Shown here one piece after another: positions 51,762 to 60,838 of a stretch of 64,000 bases of DNA. The position numbers were made by a program, and so were the translations under genes. Position 1 is the first letter of the stretch. Every line of letters starts with the position of its first letter. The notes below the pieces were generated by a model, which worked only from the letters and a program-made list of their open reading frames with translations, had not been told where the DNA came from and ran no database searches. The DNA is from Cytobacillus oceanisediminis (lineage in GTDB: Bacteria; Bacillota; Bacilli; Bacillales; Cytobacillaceae), in assembly GCF_003182355.1 (NCBI RefSeq), contig NZ_QGTW01000004.1:1-64000 (forward strand), read 5' to 3'.

Positions 51762-53138
51762 ATGTATCAAGATTTGCTGGAGATTTTAAAAGACCCTGAA
51801 CGCGTCAGTGTGAATGAAACGGTGCTTGAGCATCATGCAGGCGGTATGGACTACCACGTTAGGAAAAAGCCAGATGTCGTGGTTTTTCCGAAAACGGAGG
51901 ATGAAGTTGTCGCAATCGTAAAATATGCTGCGGCAAACAAGGTGGCTGTTGTTCCTTTCGGAGCAGGCAGCAGCCTTGAAGGCCACCTGCTTCCGCTAAA
52001 TGGCGGCATCAGCATGGATTTTACATTAATGAACGAGGTAGTTGCCGTCTATCCTGAGGACTTTCTTGTAAAAGTCCAGCCAGGTGTTACGAGAATGCAG
52101 CTGAATAAGCATTTGAAAAAGTATGGTTTATTCTTCCCGATTGATCCCGGAGCCGATGCAACACTCGGCGGAATGGCCGCAACCAATGCGAGCGGAACAA
52201 ACGCCGTTAAGTATGGAACGATGAAGCATAATGTGCTCGGCCTGCAGGCGGTACTGGCAGATGGAAGTGTTGTTGCTGCAGGCGGGCAAACCGTTAAATC
52301 GTCTGCTGGCTATAACCTGACAGAACTGCTGATCGGATCTGAAGGAACACTCGGTATTTTTACTGAATTAACGCTTAAGCTTGCTGGTATCCCTGAGGCT
52401 ACGGTTGTTGCGAAAGCTGCTTTTGAGAGTGTGGAGGAAGCAGGGAAGGCGGCTGAGCTTGTGCTTCAGTCCGGTGTTGATATTGGAAAAATGGAACTTG
52501 TGGACGCTGCGACGATTCAGGCGGTTAATGAATTCAAAGGGACAGATTTTGAAGAAGTGCCAACGCTCTTTTTAGAGTACAACGGGACGGCAGAAGCAAC
52601 AAAACAGGGAATTGCAGTCATAAAAGAGCTCATGGAGGATGCCGGAACGGTGAAATTCGAGTATGAACATGATTCGCTGAAACGGGCCCAGCTTTGGGAG
52701 GCACGCCATCAGGCAGCACTGGCGATTCTAGGGAAGAAGCCAGGCTGCAAGCTTGTTGCGACAGATGTATGTCTGCCGATTTCGCAATTGGCCGTAACCA
52801 TTGCCCATACCCGACGGCTCCTCGATGAATACAAGCTCGATGGAGCGATTCTTGGCCATGTCGGTGACGGGAATTTCCATGTGGCGTTCGGTTTGGACAC
52901 TGATAATCGGGATGAGATGGAACGATTCCACGAGTTTAATGGAAAAATGGTGAAGTTTGCGATTGATCACCGCGGAACCTGTACCGGCGAGCATGGTGTC
53001 GGCATCGGTAAAATGAAATTTTTAAAGGAAGAACGGAGCACTGCTTTGCCGGTCATGAGAATGATCAAAAAGGCATTGGATCCGAACAATATTTTAAATC
53101 CCGGAAAAATAGTCGAAATGGAAGAGGTGCATAGCTAA
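51762..53138 (+). CDS. FAD-linked 2-hydroxyacid oxidase (GlcD/D-lactate dehydrogenase type)
   Basis: A 458-residue flavoprotein: FAD_binding_4 domain (about 35-175, with PFGAGSSLEGH and GGMAATNASGTNAVKYG) and FAD-oxidase C domain (about 210-455) with GHVGDGNFH and TGEHGVGIGK. It should oxidise a D-2-hydroxy acid such as glycolate or D-lactate to the keto acid. No GlcE or GlcF genes are present, so it acts as a single-subunit type. Starts 13 bp after dctM; stop overlaps the next start. Confidence 0.88.
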   Translation: MYQDLLEILKDPERVSVNETVLEHHAGGMDYHVRKKPDVVVFPKTEDEVVAIVKYAAANKVAVVPFGAGSSLEGHLLPLNGGISMDFTLMNEVVAVYPEDFLVKVQPGVTRMQLNKHLKKYGLFFPIDPGADATLGGMAATNASGTNAVKYGTMKHNVLGLQAVLADGSVVAAGGQTVKSSAGYNLTELLIGSEGTLGIFTELTLKLAGIPEATVVAKAAFESVEEAGKAAELVLQSGVDIGKMELVDAATIQAVNEFKGTDFEEVPTLFLEYNGTAEATKQGIAVIKELMEDAGTVKFEYEHDSLKRAQLWEARHQAALAILGKKPGCKLVATDVCLPISQLAVTIAHTRRLLDEYKLDGAILGHVGDGNFHVAFGLDTDNRDEMERFHEFNGKMVKFAIDHRGTCTGEHGVGIGKMKFLKEERSTALPVMRMIKKALDPNNILNPGKIVEMEEVHS

Positions 53139-54220
53139 TGGCAAACCATCGAATAGCTGTATTGCCTGGTGACGGAATCGGGCCTGAGGTTGTAAATGAA
53201 GCGGTTAAAGTTTTGGAGCTTTTGAAAAAACTGGACCCATCACTTGATCTGGAGTTTGAAACCTTTGACTGGAGCAGCGAGTACTATCTCCAGCATGGAA
53301 AAATGATGCCGGATAACGCATTGGAAACGCTGAAAAAATATGATGCGATTTTATTCGGCGCGATAGGTGATAAAAGAGTACCTGACGATGTAACTGTTTG
53401 GGAACTAATCATGCCAATCCGGAAGCAATTCCGTCAGTACATTAATTTAAGACCGGTCAAAATGCTAAAGGGCGTTTCTTCCCGCTTTGAGGGAGAGGAC
53501 ATTGATTTCGTGATTGTCCGTGAAAATGCCGAGGGAGAATACTCCAACAGCGGCGGACGTTTATATCCAGGCCTTGAAGAGGAAGTAGCTGTTCAAAACA
53601 CCATTATTACTCGGATCGGTACTGCCAAAGCAGCAAAATTCGCCTTTGAATACGCAAAGAAGCATGGAAAAAAATCAGTTACAAGTGCAACTAAGTCCAA
53701 CGCTATTATCCATTCTATGAAGCTTTGGGATGATGTGGTCCGTACAGTTGCCGAGGAATATCCGTCTATTAAACTGGATAGCTATTATATTGATGCACTG
53801 GCTGCTTATTTTGTAGAGAGACCTGCTGATTTCGAAGTGGTTGTCGCGTCCAATTTATTCGGCGATATTTTAAGTGACCTGGGATCTGCCGTGGTCGGAG
53901 GCCTTGGCCTATCACCGTCTGCCAATTTGAACCCGGAAGGCGATTTCCCATCGATGTTTGAGCCTGTCCATGGCTCGGCACCTGATATTGCCGGGAAGGG
54001 AATTGCCAATCCGATTGCGCAGATTTGGTCGGCAGCACTTATGCTTGAACATCTGGGAAGAGCAGATTTGGCATCAGTTATTATCGAAGCCGTTGAACAG
54101 GTTCTCGTGGAAGGGAAAGTTCGGACACCAGACCTTGGCGGAAGTGCCACGACAAGTGAAATGGGCTTTGCCATCAGCGAGGCTTTACAGCAAAAACTTC
54201 TAGTGAAGGAAGGTTTATAA
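53138..54220 (+). CDS. Tartrate/D-malate-type beta-decarboxylating dehydrogenase
   Basis: A 360-residue isocitrate/isopropylmalate dehydrogenase-family enzyme. GDGIGPEVV near 10, RPVKMLKG near 108, and the subgroup motif ENAEGEYSNSGGR near 130 point to the tartrate dehydrogenase/D-malate dehydrogenase (TtuC/DmlA) branch rather than LeuB. It oxidises and decarboxylates a 2-hydroxy diacid with NAD. Its partners suggest that the TRAP substrate is a hydroxylated dicarboxylate. GAAGAGGTG precedes its ATG, which overlaps the preceding stop. Confidence 0.85.
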   Translation: MANHRIAVLPGDGIGPEVVNEAVKVLELLKKLDPSLDLEFETFDWSSEYYLQHGKMMPDNALETLKKYDAILFGAIGDKRVPDDVTVWELIMPIRKQFRQYINLRPVKMLKGVSSRFEGEDIDFVIVRENAEGEYSNSGGRLYPGLEEEVAVQNTIITRIGTAKAAKFAFEYAKKHGKKSVTSATKSNAIIHSMKLWDDVVRTVAEEYPSIKLDSYYIDALAAYFVERPADFEVVVASNLFGDILSDLGSAVVGGLGLSPSANLNPEGDFPSMFEPVHGSAPDIAGKGIANPIAQIWSAALMLEHLGRADLASVIIEAVEQVLVEGKVRTPDLGGSATTSEMGFAISEALQQKLLVKEGL

Positions 54221-54223
54221 AAA

Positions 54224-54964
54224 ATGAGATTGCAGGATGAAGTATTTGTTGTTACCGGTGCACAGGGCGGAATGGGAAAAGAAACGGTTAAACGGTTTTT
54301 GGAAGAAGGGGCTTTTGTTGCCGCCGTTGATTTAAATGTGGATGGCGCCGAAAGAACTGACCGCCTGCTGCCGATTGCCGGTGATTTAACAAAGGAAGAA
54401 GATGTGGCGAGAATTTTTTCAGAAGCAAGTGAAGCCTTTGGAAAAATCAGCGGCCTGGTTAATATTGCAGGGATTGCCCAATCAGCGACACCGATTGAAG
54501 AAGTGAGTCTGTCAGATTGGGAGAAAATCATGGCTGTTAACGCAACATCCCTTTTTCTCACATGCCGTGAAGCGGTTCCTTATATGAAAAAACAGGGAGA
54601 AGGTGTCATCGTTAATATCGCATCGATTTCCATGGTAAGACCGCGGCCGGGCTTGAATGCCTATATCGCTTCCAAAGGTGCAGCGGTTTCTTTTTCACAG
54701 GCACTGGCCATTGAACTGGCTGAATACGGAATCCGAGTCAATGTCGTGAATCCTGGTCCTGCTGACACAGGCATGCTGGGCCAGTTCACTTCAAAGGATG
54801 CAGACATCGAAGCAACGAAAGATACAATTTTTAAAAAGAGTGTCCCATTAGGGAGGCTGATCCAGCCGACTGATATTGCCAATTCACTTGTCTATCTATG
54901 TTCCAAGGAGTCCGCGATTGTGACCGGCTCTGTCCTGAACGTAGATGGCGGAAGGGGGATATAA
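54224..54964 (+). CDS. Short-chain dehydrogenase/reductase
   Basis: A 246-residue classical SDR. Cofactor motif TGAQGGMGKE at residues 11-20, NIAGIAQ, catalytic Ser in NIASISM, and Y-I-A-S-K with the active Tyr and Lys near 147-151. The C-terminal NVDGGRGI is typical. It oxidises or reduces a hydroxy or keto group of the imported compound. Starts 3 bp after the preceding gene. Confidence 0.88.
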   Translation: MRLQDEVFVVTGAQGGMGKETVKRFLEEGAFVAAVDLNVDGAERTDRLLPIAGDLTKEEDVARIFSEASEAFGKISGLVNIAGIAQSATPIEEVSLSDWEKIMAVNATSLFLTCREAVPYMKKQGEGVIVNIASISMVRPRPGLNAYIASKGAAVSFSQALAIELAEYGIRVNVVNPGPADTGMLGQFTSKDADIEATKDTIFKKSVPLGRLIQPTDIANSLVYLCSKESAIVTGSVLNVDGGRGI

Positions 54965-54967
54965 TTA

Positions 54968-56425
54968 ATGAAAGCAACAGACGTGCAGGTTCAAGGCTGT
55001 TATATTAATGGAGAATGGGTGGTTCCGGACGAAAGCAGATTAATAGAAGTGAAAAATCCTGCAGACGGGTCCGTTCTGGCTTTAGTGCCGCGTGGCGATC
55101 AGGAAGAAGTAGATAGAGCCGTCAAAGCGGCAAAGAAGGCATTCCGTTCGGAAGAGTGGAAGTCCCTGCAAGCTTATAACCGGGGAAGGCTGCTTTTCAA
55201 AACAGCAGATATCATCCGCGAAAATAAAGAAGAGTTAGCAAGATTGGAAACGTTAAATGTCGGTAAGCCATTGGTCCAGTCTGAAACAGATGTCGAGATT
55301 GCGGCCCGCTATTTCGAGTTTTACGCAGGTGTGGCCGATAAAATTATGGGAGAAACAATCCCGGTTGAACGAGGCATTATTGATTACACCGTCCGCGAAC
55401 CGCTTGGGGTTGTCGGGCATATTATTCCTTGGAATTACCCGCTGCAAATTGCTGCACGCAGCATTGCTGTATCGATTGCAACCGGGAATGCAGCCGTATT
55501 GAAACCTGCTGAGGATACTCCGCTATCAACACTAAAACTTGTTGAACTAATGGAAAGTCTTGGGCTGCCGAAGGGAATTCTTAATGTGGTAACTGGCTAC
55601 GGGTATGAAGCCGGAGCGGCATTATCGGCCCATCCAGGGGTCAACCATGTTACCTTTACCGGTTCAGTCGAGACTGGAAAAAGAGTTATGGAAACAGCGG
55701 CGAAGAATATCGTTCCGGTTACCCTTGAGCTTGGCGGGAAATCGCCGAATGTAGTGTTTGCTGACTGCAATGAGGAGTTAGCATTAGAGTGGGTGTTAAA
55801 GTCCATTGTACAAAATGCCGGTCAGACTTGTTCAGCAGGCTCCCGCCTTGTGATTGAAAAATCGATCAAGGATGAGTTTGTGCAGCAACTCGCTGCATCC
55901 TTCGAAAAGCTGACGATAGGACCTGGGATCGATCATTCTGACCTTGGACCCGTTTTAAACCAAAAGCAATTTGAGCGCATCCAAAGCTTCCTGCAGCTTG
56001 CAGAGGATGATGGAATCCGGGTTGCAGCAGGCGGAAAACGCCAGCCTGTCGAAGGATGCGAATCAGGCTATTACCTGCAGCCGACGATTTTTGATAACGT
56101 ACCAGCAAACCATCACCTCGCCCAGGAGGAAATCTTCGGGCCGGTTTTAACCGTAACTACTTTCGAAACAGAAGAGGAAGCAATCGAAATCGCAAACGGT
56201 ACGCCATACGGTCTCGTTGCAGGCGTATGGACTGAAAATGCCGGCCGTGCCCACCGCGTTGCCAATGCGCTTGAATGCGGCCAGGTCTTCATAAATCACT
56301 ATGGAGCTGGCGGCGGCATCACTCAGCCATTTGGCGGCTATAAGCATAGTGGCTTTGGGCGGGAAAAAGGATTGGAAGCTTTGAAGAATTATACGCAGGT
56401 GAAGAATGTGGCGTTGAAATATTAA
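54968..56425 (+). CDS. NAD(P)-dependent aldehyde dehydrogenase (BetB-like)
   Basis: A 485-residue ALDH. Catalytic Cys288 (NAGQTCSAG) and Glu254 (TLELGGKSP) are intact; the N-terminal Rossmann region has PWNYPL near 157. It is closest in look to betaine/glycolaldehyde-type ALDHs and different from the enzyme at 3337. Last gene of the TRAP operon, 3 bp after the SDR stop and followed by a terminator. It may turn an aldehyde made in the pathway into an acid for the GlcD-like oxidase. Confidence 0.9.
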   Translation: MKATDVQVQGCYINGEWVVPDESRLIEVKNPADGSVLALVPRGDQEEVDRAVKAAKKAFRSEEWKSLQAYNRGRLLFKTADIIRENKEELARLETLNVGKPLVQSETDVEIAARYFEFYAGVADKIMGETIPVERGIIDYTVREPLGVVGHIIPWNYPLQIAARSIAVSIATGNAAVLKPAEDTPLSTLKLVELMESLGLPKGILNVVTGYGYEAGAALSAHPGVNHVTFTGSVETGKRVMETAAKNIVPVTLELGGKSPNVVFADCNEELALEWVLKSIVQNAGQTCSAGSRLVIEKSIKDEFVQQLAASFEKLTIGPGIDHSDLGPVLNQKQFERIQSFLQLAEDDGIRVAAGGKRQPVEGCESGYYLQPTIFDNVPANHHLAQEEIFGPVLTVTTFETEEEAIEIANGTPYGLVAGVWTENAGRAHRVANALECGQVFINHYGAGGGITQPFGGYKHSGFGREKGLEALKNYTQVKNVALKY

Positions 56426-56442
56426 TCGCTCATGTACAAAAA

Positions 56443-56478
56443 AGGGATGTCTTCCTTAATGGAGGCATCCCTTTTTGC
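56443..56478 (+). terminator. Terminator of the TRAP operon
   Basis: AAAGGGATG and CATCCCTTT arms with inner CTTCC/GGAGG pairing, then a T run. Confidence 0.85.
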
Positions 56479-56560
56479 AGGCTCTGATTCCTGCTTTAAG
56501 AGATAAATCACAGTATCCCTGAATAAAATAGACCAACAACCTTTTTAAAGAGGTGATATT

Positions 56561-57031
56561 GTGGGATATAAAAGAAATCAAAAAAATACTTTATTAAAAA
56601 TTATTCTAGTCTCTATAGCTATTCTTCTTTCATTATTATTTCTTAAAGTCTTGATTTTTTCATCAGAAAAACATGCTGAAGAAACTGTCCGCGAGTTTTA
56701 TGCTTATGAACAAAAAGGGGAGTTTTCATCTTCCTGGGAGCTCTTTCATTCAAACATGAAACAGAAATTTTCTAAAGGACATTATATCCAGGACAGGGCC
56801 CATGTTTTTATGAATCACTTTGGTGTAGATTCTTTTACATTTACACTGGGCAAGCCTGAAAAGCTTAATTCATGGAGGATGTCTGAAGAGGGTTCCGTCA
56901 TTAAACCTGCCTATAAGATTATCGTTATACAAACATTTGAGGGTAAATATGGAAAATTTGATATCGAGCAGGATGTATATGTCGGGCAAGAAAAAGGAAA
57001 GTGGAGAATATTATGGGACTATAATAAGTAA
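56561..57031 (+). CDS. Membrane-anchored NTF2-like small protein
   Basis: A 156-residue protein: basic start, one helix (about 10-33), then an outside domain resembling NTF2-like folds (EETVREFYAYEQKGEFSSSWELFH, ending KWRILWDYNK). GTG start with AGAGGTGATA upstream. No partner gene is obvious. NTF2-like anchored domains occur in wall proteins and regulators; function unknown. Confidence 0.6.
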   Translation: MGYKRNQKNTLLKIILVSIAILLSLLFLKVLIFSSEKHAEETVREFYAYEQKGEFSSSWELFHSNMKQKFSKGHYIQDRAHVFMNHFGVDSFTFTLGKPEKLNSWRMSEEGSVIKPAYKIIVIQTFEGKYGKFDIEQDVYVGQEKGKWRILWDYNK

Positions 57032-57149
57032 GTTTATTTTGCTAGCTGAAAGTAGAAAAATGTCATTTTATAAAGAAAACATTCATTTATTATCGTGAAA
57101 ATTTGATTTATGATAGAAAAATAAATAATGGGTAAAAATAAACTAAAAA

Positions 57150-57178
57150 TGAAACTTTTTCCAAGCCTCATTCGTCTA
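57150..57178 (+). promoter_or_regulatory. ECF sigma-type promoter
   Basis: TGAAAC (57150-57155) and CGTCTA (57173-57178) with a 17-bp spacer match the SigM/SigX-type consensus; 74 bp before the protease ATG. Confidence 0.7.
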
Positions 57179-57251
57179 TATAGTAGGAAATATTATCCAT
57201 GCACTATGTGTCTATTCTATTAATTTATGAATTTAGTCAGGGAGGAAAAAC

Positions 57252-60200
57252 ATGAAGAATCTAAAGGGGAAGGGTCTAGCGGCAGGATTGGCGGCAACTC
57301 TGGCAGTCAGTTCACTTTTTCCAGGTGCAGCAGCTGCTTCTGAAAAGAGTGTCACACAAAGAGTTTATCAGCAGCTTGAGCAATTTAATCTTCAAAACAA
57401 AGATTTTAAAGTCAGTCAGGTAACAAAGGAGGAAGAAAAGAAATTTACTGAGAATCAGCTTGTTGTGAAATATGAAAAGCCTCTTTCTCAGAGTGAACAC
57501 AAGATAGCCGGCGGTAAGCTGGTTAAAAGGTTTGCAAGCTTAGGCTATGACGTAATCGAGGTTCAGGGCAATAAAGAGCTCATGGAAGTAGCACAAAACT
57601 ATGCCAAACTGGCTAGCGTTACTTCGATCACTAGAAGCGCTTATGGCAAAAGGCTAGGAACCGCAGATCCTAAGGCTGCAGAAATGTTTCATCTTAAAAA
57701 TTTAAATCTTGGAAAAGCCCACTCACTTACAGGCAAAAATAAAGTTAAAGTAGGGGTAATTGATACAGGGGTAGATGCTTCACATCCTGAGTTGAAGAAT
57801 AAAATTACAGCGAACAAAAATGCCATGAATCCACTGAAAAAGGGCACACCTGATAGCCATGGCACACATGTAGCCGGAATTATCGGTGCTGAAAAGGGAA
57901 ATGGAATCGGAGGATATGGAGTAGCCCCAAATTCCGAGATTGTTTCAATTGATGTTTTCAACCGCTCATATTATGTTACCGATTATACGATTGCTGAAGG
58001 AATTCTGGAAGCGATTCGCCAAAAGGTAAAGGTTATTAATATGAGTCTAGGAACCTATTATCCTTCGCCGATCCTTAAAGATGCTGTTCAAAAAGCAATT
58101 GATGCCGGAATCATTGTAGTGGCGGCGGCGGGAAATGATGGTGCGAATATCCTCAATTATCCTGCTTCCTTCGACGGAGTGATCAGCGTAGGGGCAACAG
58201 ATGAAAATAATCAGCTGGCATCTTTTTCTACATATGGGCCATCTATAGATGTAGTAGCTCCTGGGCATAAGGTATATGCACCTGTTTTTGATGTGGACAA
58301 GGGTTCTTCCTTTGTTGAAATGAGCGGTACTTCCATGGCTTCACCGGTGGTAGCAGGGGCAGTCTCATTACTGATGTCCAAATATCCGAATCTGACTCCA
58401 TATCAGGTAAATTATATTTTAACTAAAACAGCCAGAGACTTAGGCGAAAAAGGCTACGATTTAAAATATGGCTATGGAATGATCGATCCGGTTAAGCTTC
58501 TTTCGTTTAATCCGAAAAATATACCTGCAGACCCTTCGGTAAAAGAAGCGGATATCTTTGCGAAAGCAAAGGATCTTGGCGAGTTTGAAGCGATTCCAGC
58601 ATCAGGTAAGCTGCAGAAATTAAACCAAACAGATTTATATAAAACATCCTTAACGAAGGGGGAATATATACAAATTTCTCTCGATGGAACAGACAAATTT
58701 GATTTAAAATTTGAACTGCTATTTTTCAAGGATGGAGAGAAAAAACCTCTCGAAAAGATAGAAGTTAATGGAGCACGTGAAGGCAGCAGCGAGGGAACGC
58801 TCTTTAAAGCAGAAGAGAATGGGACGCTTGTTGTAGCTGTTAAGGATAGCTTCGGAAAGTATGGAGAAGCTGGCCAATCAACCTATAAGCTAACTCTCCA
58901 CAAAAGTGCAGAATTATTGGACGATGGCAATTCAATGGAATCACCTGTGGAGGTTGAATCTCTGCCATATCGATCCGGATTGGATAACTACTATACAGAC
59001 GAGCGATTAATGTTTGGGGAGAATCTTCCGGAAGAAGGAATGGAAGAGCCTGAAGCAGAAGCCGCTTCCAAACAAACAGAAGGATCTGGTATGGAGGAAG
59101 GAATGAAAGAAATTCCAGGTGACTCAGATTTCTTCCGCTTTAAAGTTCCGGGGCAGGAAGAAGATGGGATGAAAGCTGTTAAAATCAGCCTATCCGGCGT
59201 CCCTGGAATTAATCCTTCTATTAAACTTCATATGATTGAAAAGATGGAAGAAGGAGAAATGATTCATGAAATGGATCAGGCTTCCTATAAAGGAGAAGGA
59301 AAAGGCGAGGAGCTGGCTTTTAACGCTATTGCCGGCCAGGAATATATGGTAGAGGTAACAAATAAACCGTATATTGATGAATTTATGCTTATGTTCGAGG
59401 ACTTTGAAATTGATTATGATAAAAGCTATTCTTCTTTCAAGCCATACCAATTAACGATTGATGCAAGAACGCTTCCTGCCGATGAAGATGGCATCCCGAT
59501 GGAAATAGGAATGGGAAGTCCTGAGGAAGAGCTTATTGAAGGGGATTTAGAAGAGTATATTGCCAAGAAAAAGGCGATCGAGCAAAAGATGTTCGATCCA
59601 AATATGCAAACCTATGAAGACTATATCAATATGTTAAAGGATGCAGCTGTACCGTTTGAAGAAAATGAATCGAAGGAAGGTTATCTTCAAACCTTTGGGG
59701 ACGAGGACTGGTTTTCCTTCACACCAAAACACAGCTCCATCTTTGAAGTAAATATGAGTTACGGCCGCTACAAGCCGGCAGCGATGGAAGTGTTAAAGTA
59801 CAACGAAGAGTATAAGGACTTTTCATATGTCTATTCCAACAGCACATGGTCCTGGACAGATGATACAGTATCGGTAGAGGGCAGCTTCACGCTTGGACTG
59901 CAGGCTGGAGAGACTTATTATTTCCGGGTTTCTGATCCAATGTATCGTCCGGCATTTGAGCCATATCGCTTTACAGTTAAATCAAAAGTAAAGAATGTTG
60001 CAGATCCTTATGAGAAAAATGATTCTTTTGAAAATGCCATTAAGGTTTCGACAACTGGCCTGACAGGCAACTATTCAACAGCAGGGGATGTGGACACCTA
60101 CTATTTCAAGCCGGGCAAAGATGGCGTGTTTGGCGTCAGAGTCACACCAAGAGAGTTGCCTGACAAATATAAAAATGTTAAGGCGCAGCATCGTGCTGAA

Positions 60201-60797
60201 ATCGATCCAGTTCTGGTATTAATTGAAGATACCAATGGAAATGGGAAGCTGGAACCGGAAGAGGAAGGCAATATCACGATGGTGGATTACAGCTTTTACA
60301 GTGGGGAAGAAAGAACCGGCTTTAGGACCAAAAAGAAATCAGGCTACTTTATCCTAACGTTTGATTACTTTGGAACAAATTCATCCCTTGTGCCTTATAT
60401 TCTAAAGATTGATGGCGCAAACAGGACCGATGAAGACAGGGTTTCCAAGGTGAAAAATAATATCCCTTCTAAGCCGCTTTCTCTAAAGCGAAACGGAAAT
60501 GGTTTTTATGCAACAGGCTATATGAATCTAACTTCTAATAAAGGAGATCAGGATTTCTACAAACTTACCCTTGATAAAGACAGAAACGTTACAGTTGCTT
60601 TGCAGTTGCCAAAGGATTTAGATGGAAAAGTAACCATTTATAATTCCAAAGGAAGCCAAGTCGCTGTATCTGATTTCTATGGTAAAGGTGACAATGAAAT
60701 TCTGCCTATTAAGCTGAAAAAAGGCAGCTATTATGTAAAAGTAGAGGATGCCGCAGGTAATGCCAGCACAGATCCTTATAAAATCACCATAAAATAA
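57252..60797 (+). CDS. Large secreted S8 (subtilisin-like) protease
   Basis: An 1181-residue exported serine protease. Signal peptide 1-29; propeptide (to about 135); catalytic domain with D171 (VIDTGVDA), H203 (SHGTHVAG) and S361 (GTSMASP). The long C-terminal half (about 425-1181) contains repeated PPC-like beta domains (QTDLYKTSLTKGEYIQISL; GDVDTYYFKPGKDG; GDQDFYKLTLDKDRN) and an acidic Met/Glu-rich insert (about 590-620). GGGAGG precedes ATG. The ECF promoter suggests induction by envelope stress. No anchor seen. Confidence 0.9.
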   Translation: MKNLKGKGLAAGLAATLAVSSLFPGAAAASEKSVTQRVYQQLEQFNLQNKDFKVSQVTKEEEKKFTENQLVVKYEKPLSQSEHKIAGGKLVKRFASLGYDVIEVQGNKELMEVAQNYAKLASVTSITRSAYGKRLGTADPKAAEMFHLKNLNLGKAHSLTGKNKVKVGVIDTGVDASHPELKNKITANKNAMNPLKKGTPDSHGTHVAGIIGAEKGNGIGGYGVAPNSEIVSIDVFNRSYYVTDYTIAEGILEAIRQKVKVINMSLGTYYPSPILKDAVQKAIDAGIIVVAAAGNDGANILNYPASFDGVISVGATDENNQLASFSTYGPSIDVVAPGHKVYAPVFDVDKGSSFVEMSGTSMASPVVAGAVSLLMSKYPNLTPYQVNYILTKTARDLGEKGYDLKYGYGMIDPVKLLSFNPKNIPADPSVKEADIFAKAKDLGEFEAIPASGKLQKLNQTDLYKTSLTKGEYIQISLDGTDKFDLKFELLFFKDGEKKPLEKIEVNGAREGSSEGTLFKAEENGTLVVAVKDSFGKYGEAGQSTYKLTLHKSAELLDDGNSMESPVEVESLPYRSGLDNYYTDERLMFGENLPEEGMEEPEAEAASKQTEGSGMEEGMKEIPGDSDFFRFKVPGQEEDGMKAVKISLSGVPGINPSIKLHMIEKMEEGEMIHEMDQASYKGEGKGEELAFNAIAGQEYMVEVTNKPYIDEFMLMFEDFEIDYDKSYSSFKPYQLTIDARTLPADEDGIPMEIGMGSPEEELIEGDLEEYIAKKKAIEQKMFDPNMQTYEDYINMLKDAAVPFEENESKEGYLQTFGDEDWFSFTPKHSSIFEVNMSYGRYKPAAMEVLKYNEEYKDFSYVYSNSTWSWTDDTVSVEGSFTLGLQAGETYYFRVSDPMYRPAFEPYRFTVKSKVKNVADPYEKNDSFENAIKVSTTGLTGNYSTAGDVDTYYFKPGKDGVFGVRVTPRELPDKYKNVKAQHRAEIDPVLVLIEDTNGNGKLEPEEEGNITMVDYSFYSGEERTGFRTKKKSGYFILTFDYFGTNSSLVPYILKIDGANRTDEDRVSKVKNNIPSKPLSLKRNGNGFYATGYMNLTSNKGDQDFYKLTLDKDRNVTVALQLPKDLDGKVTIYNSKGSQVAVSDFYGKGDNEILPIKLKKGSYYVKVEDAAGNASTDPYKITIK

Positions 60798-60802
60798 AAA
60801 CA

Positions 60803-60834
60803 AAGAAGCAGTGCTATTTTGCACTGCTTCTTTC
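60803..60834. terminator. Bidirectional terminator
   Basis: AAGAAGCAGTGC and GCACTGCTTCTT arms; serves the protease and the convergent LCP gene. Confidence 0.85.
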
Positions 60835-60838
60835 GTTT

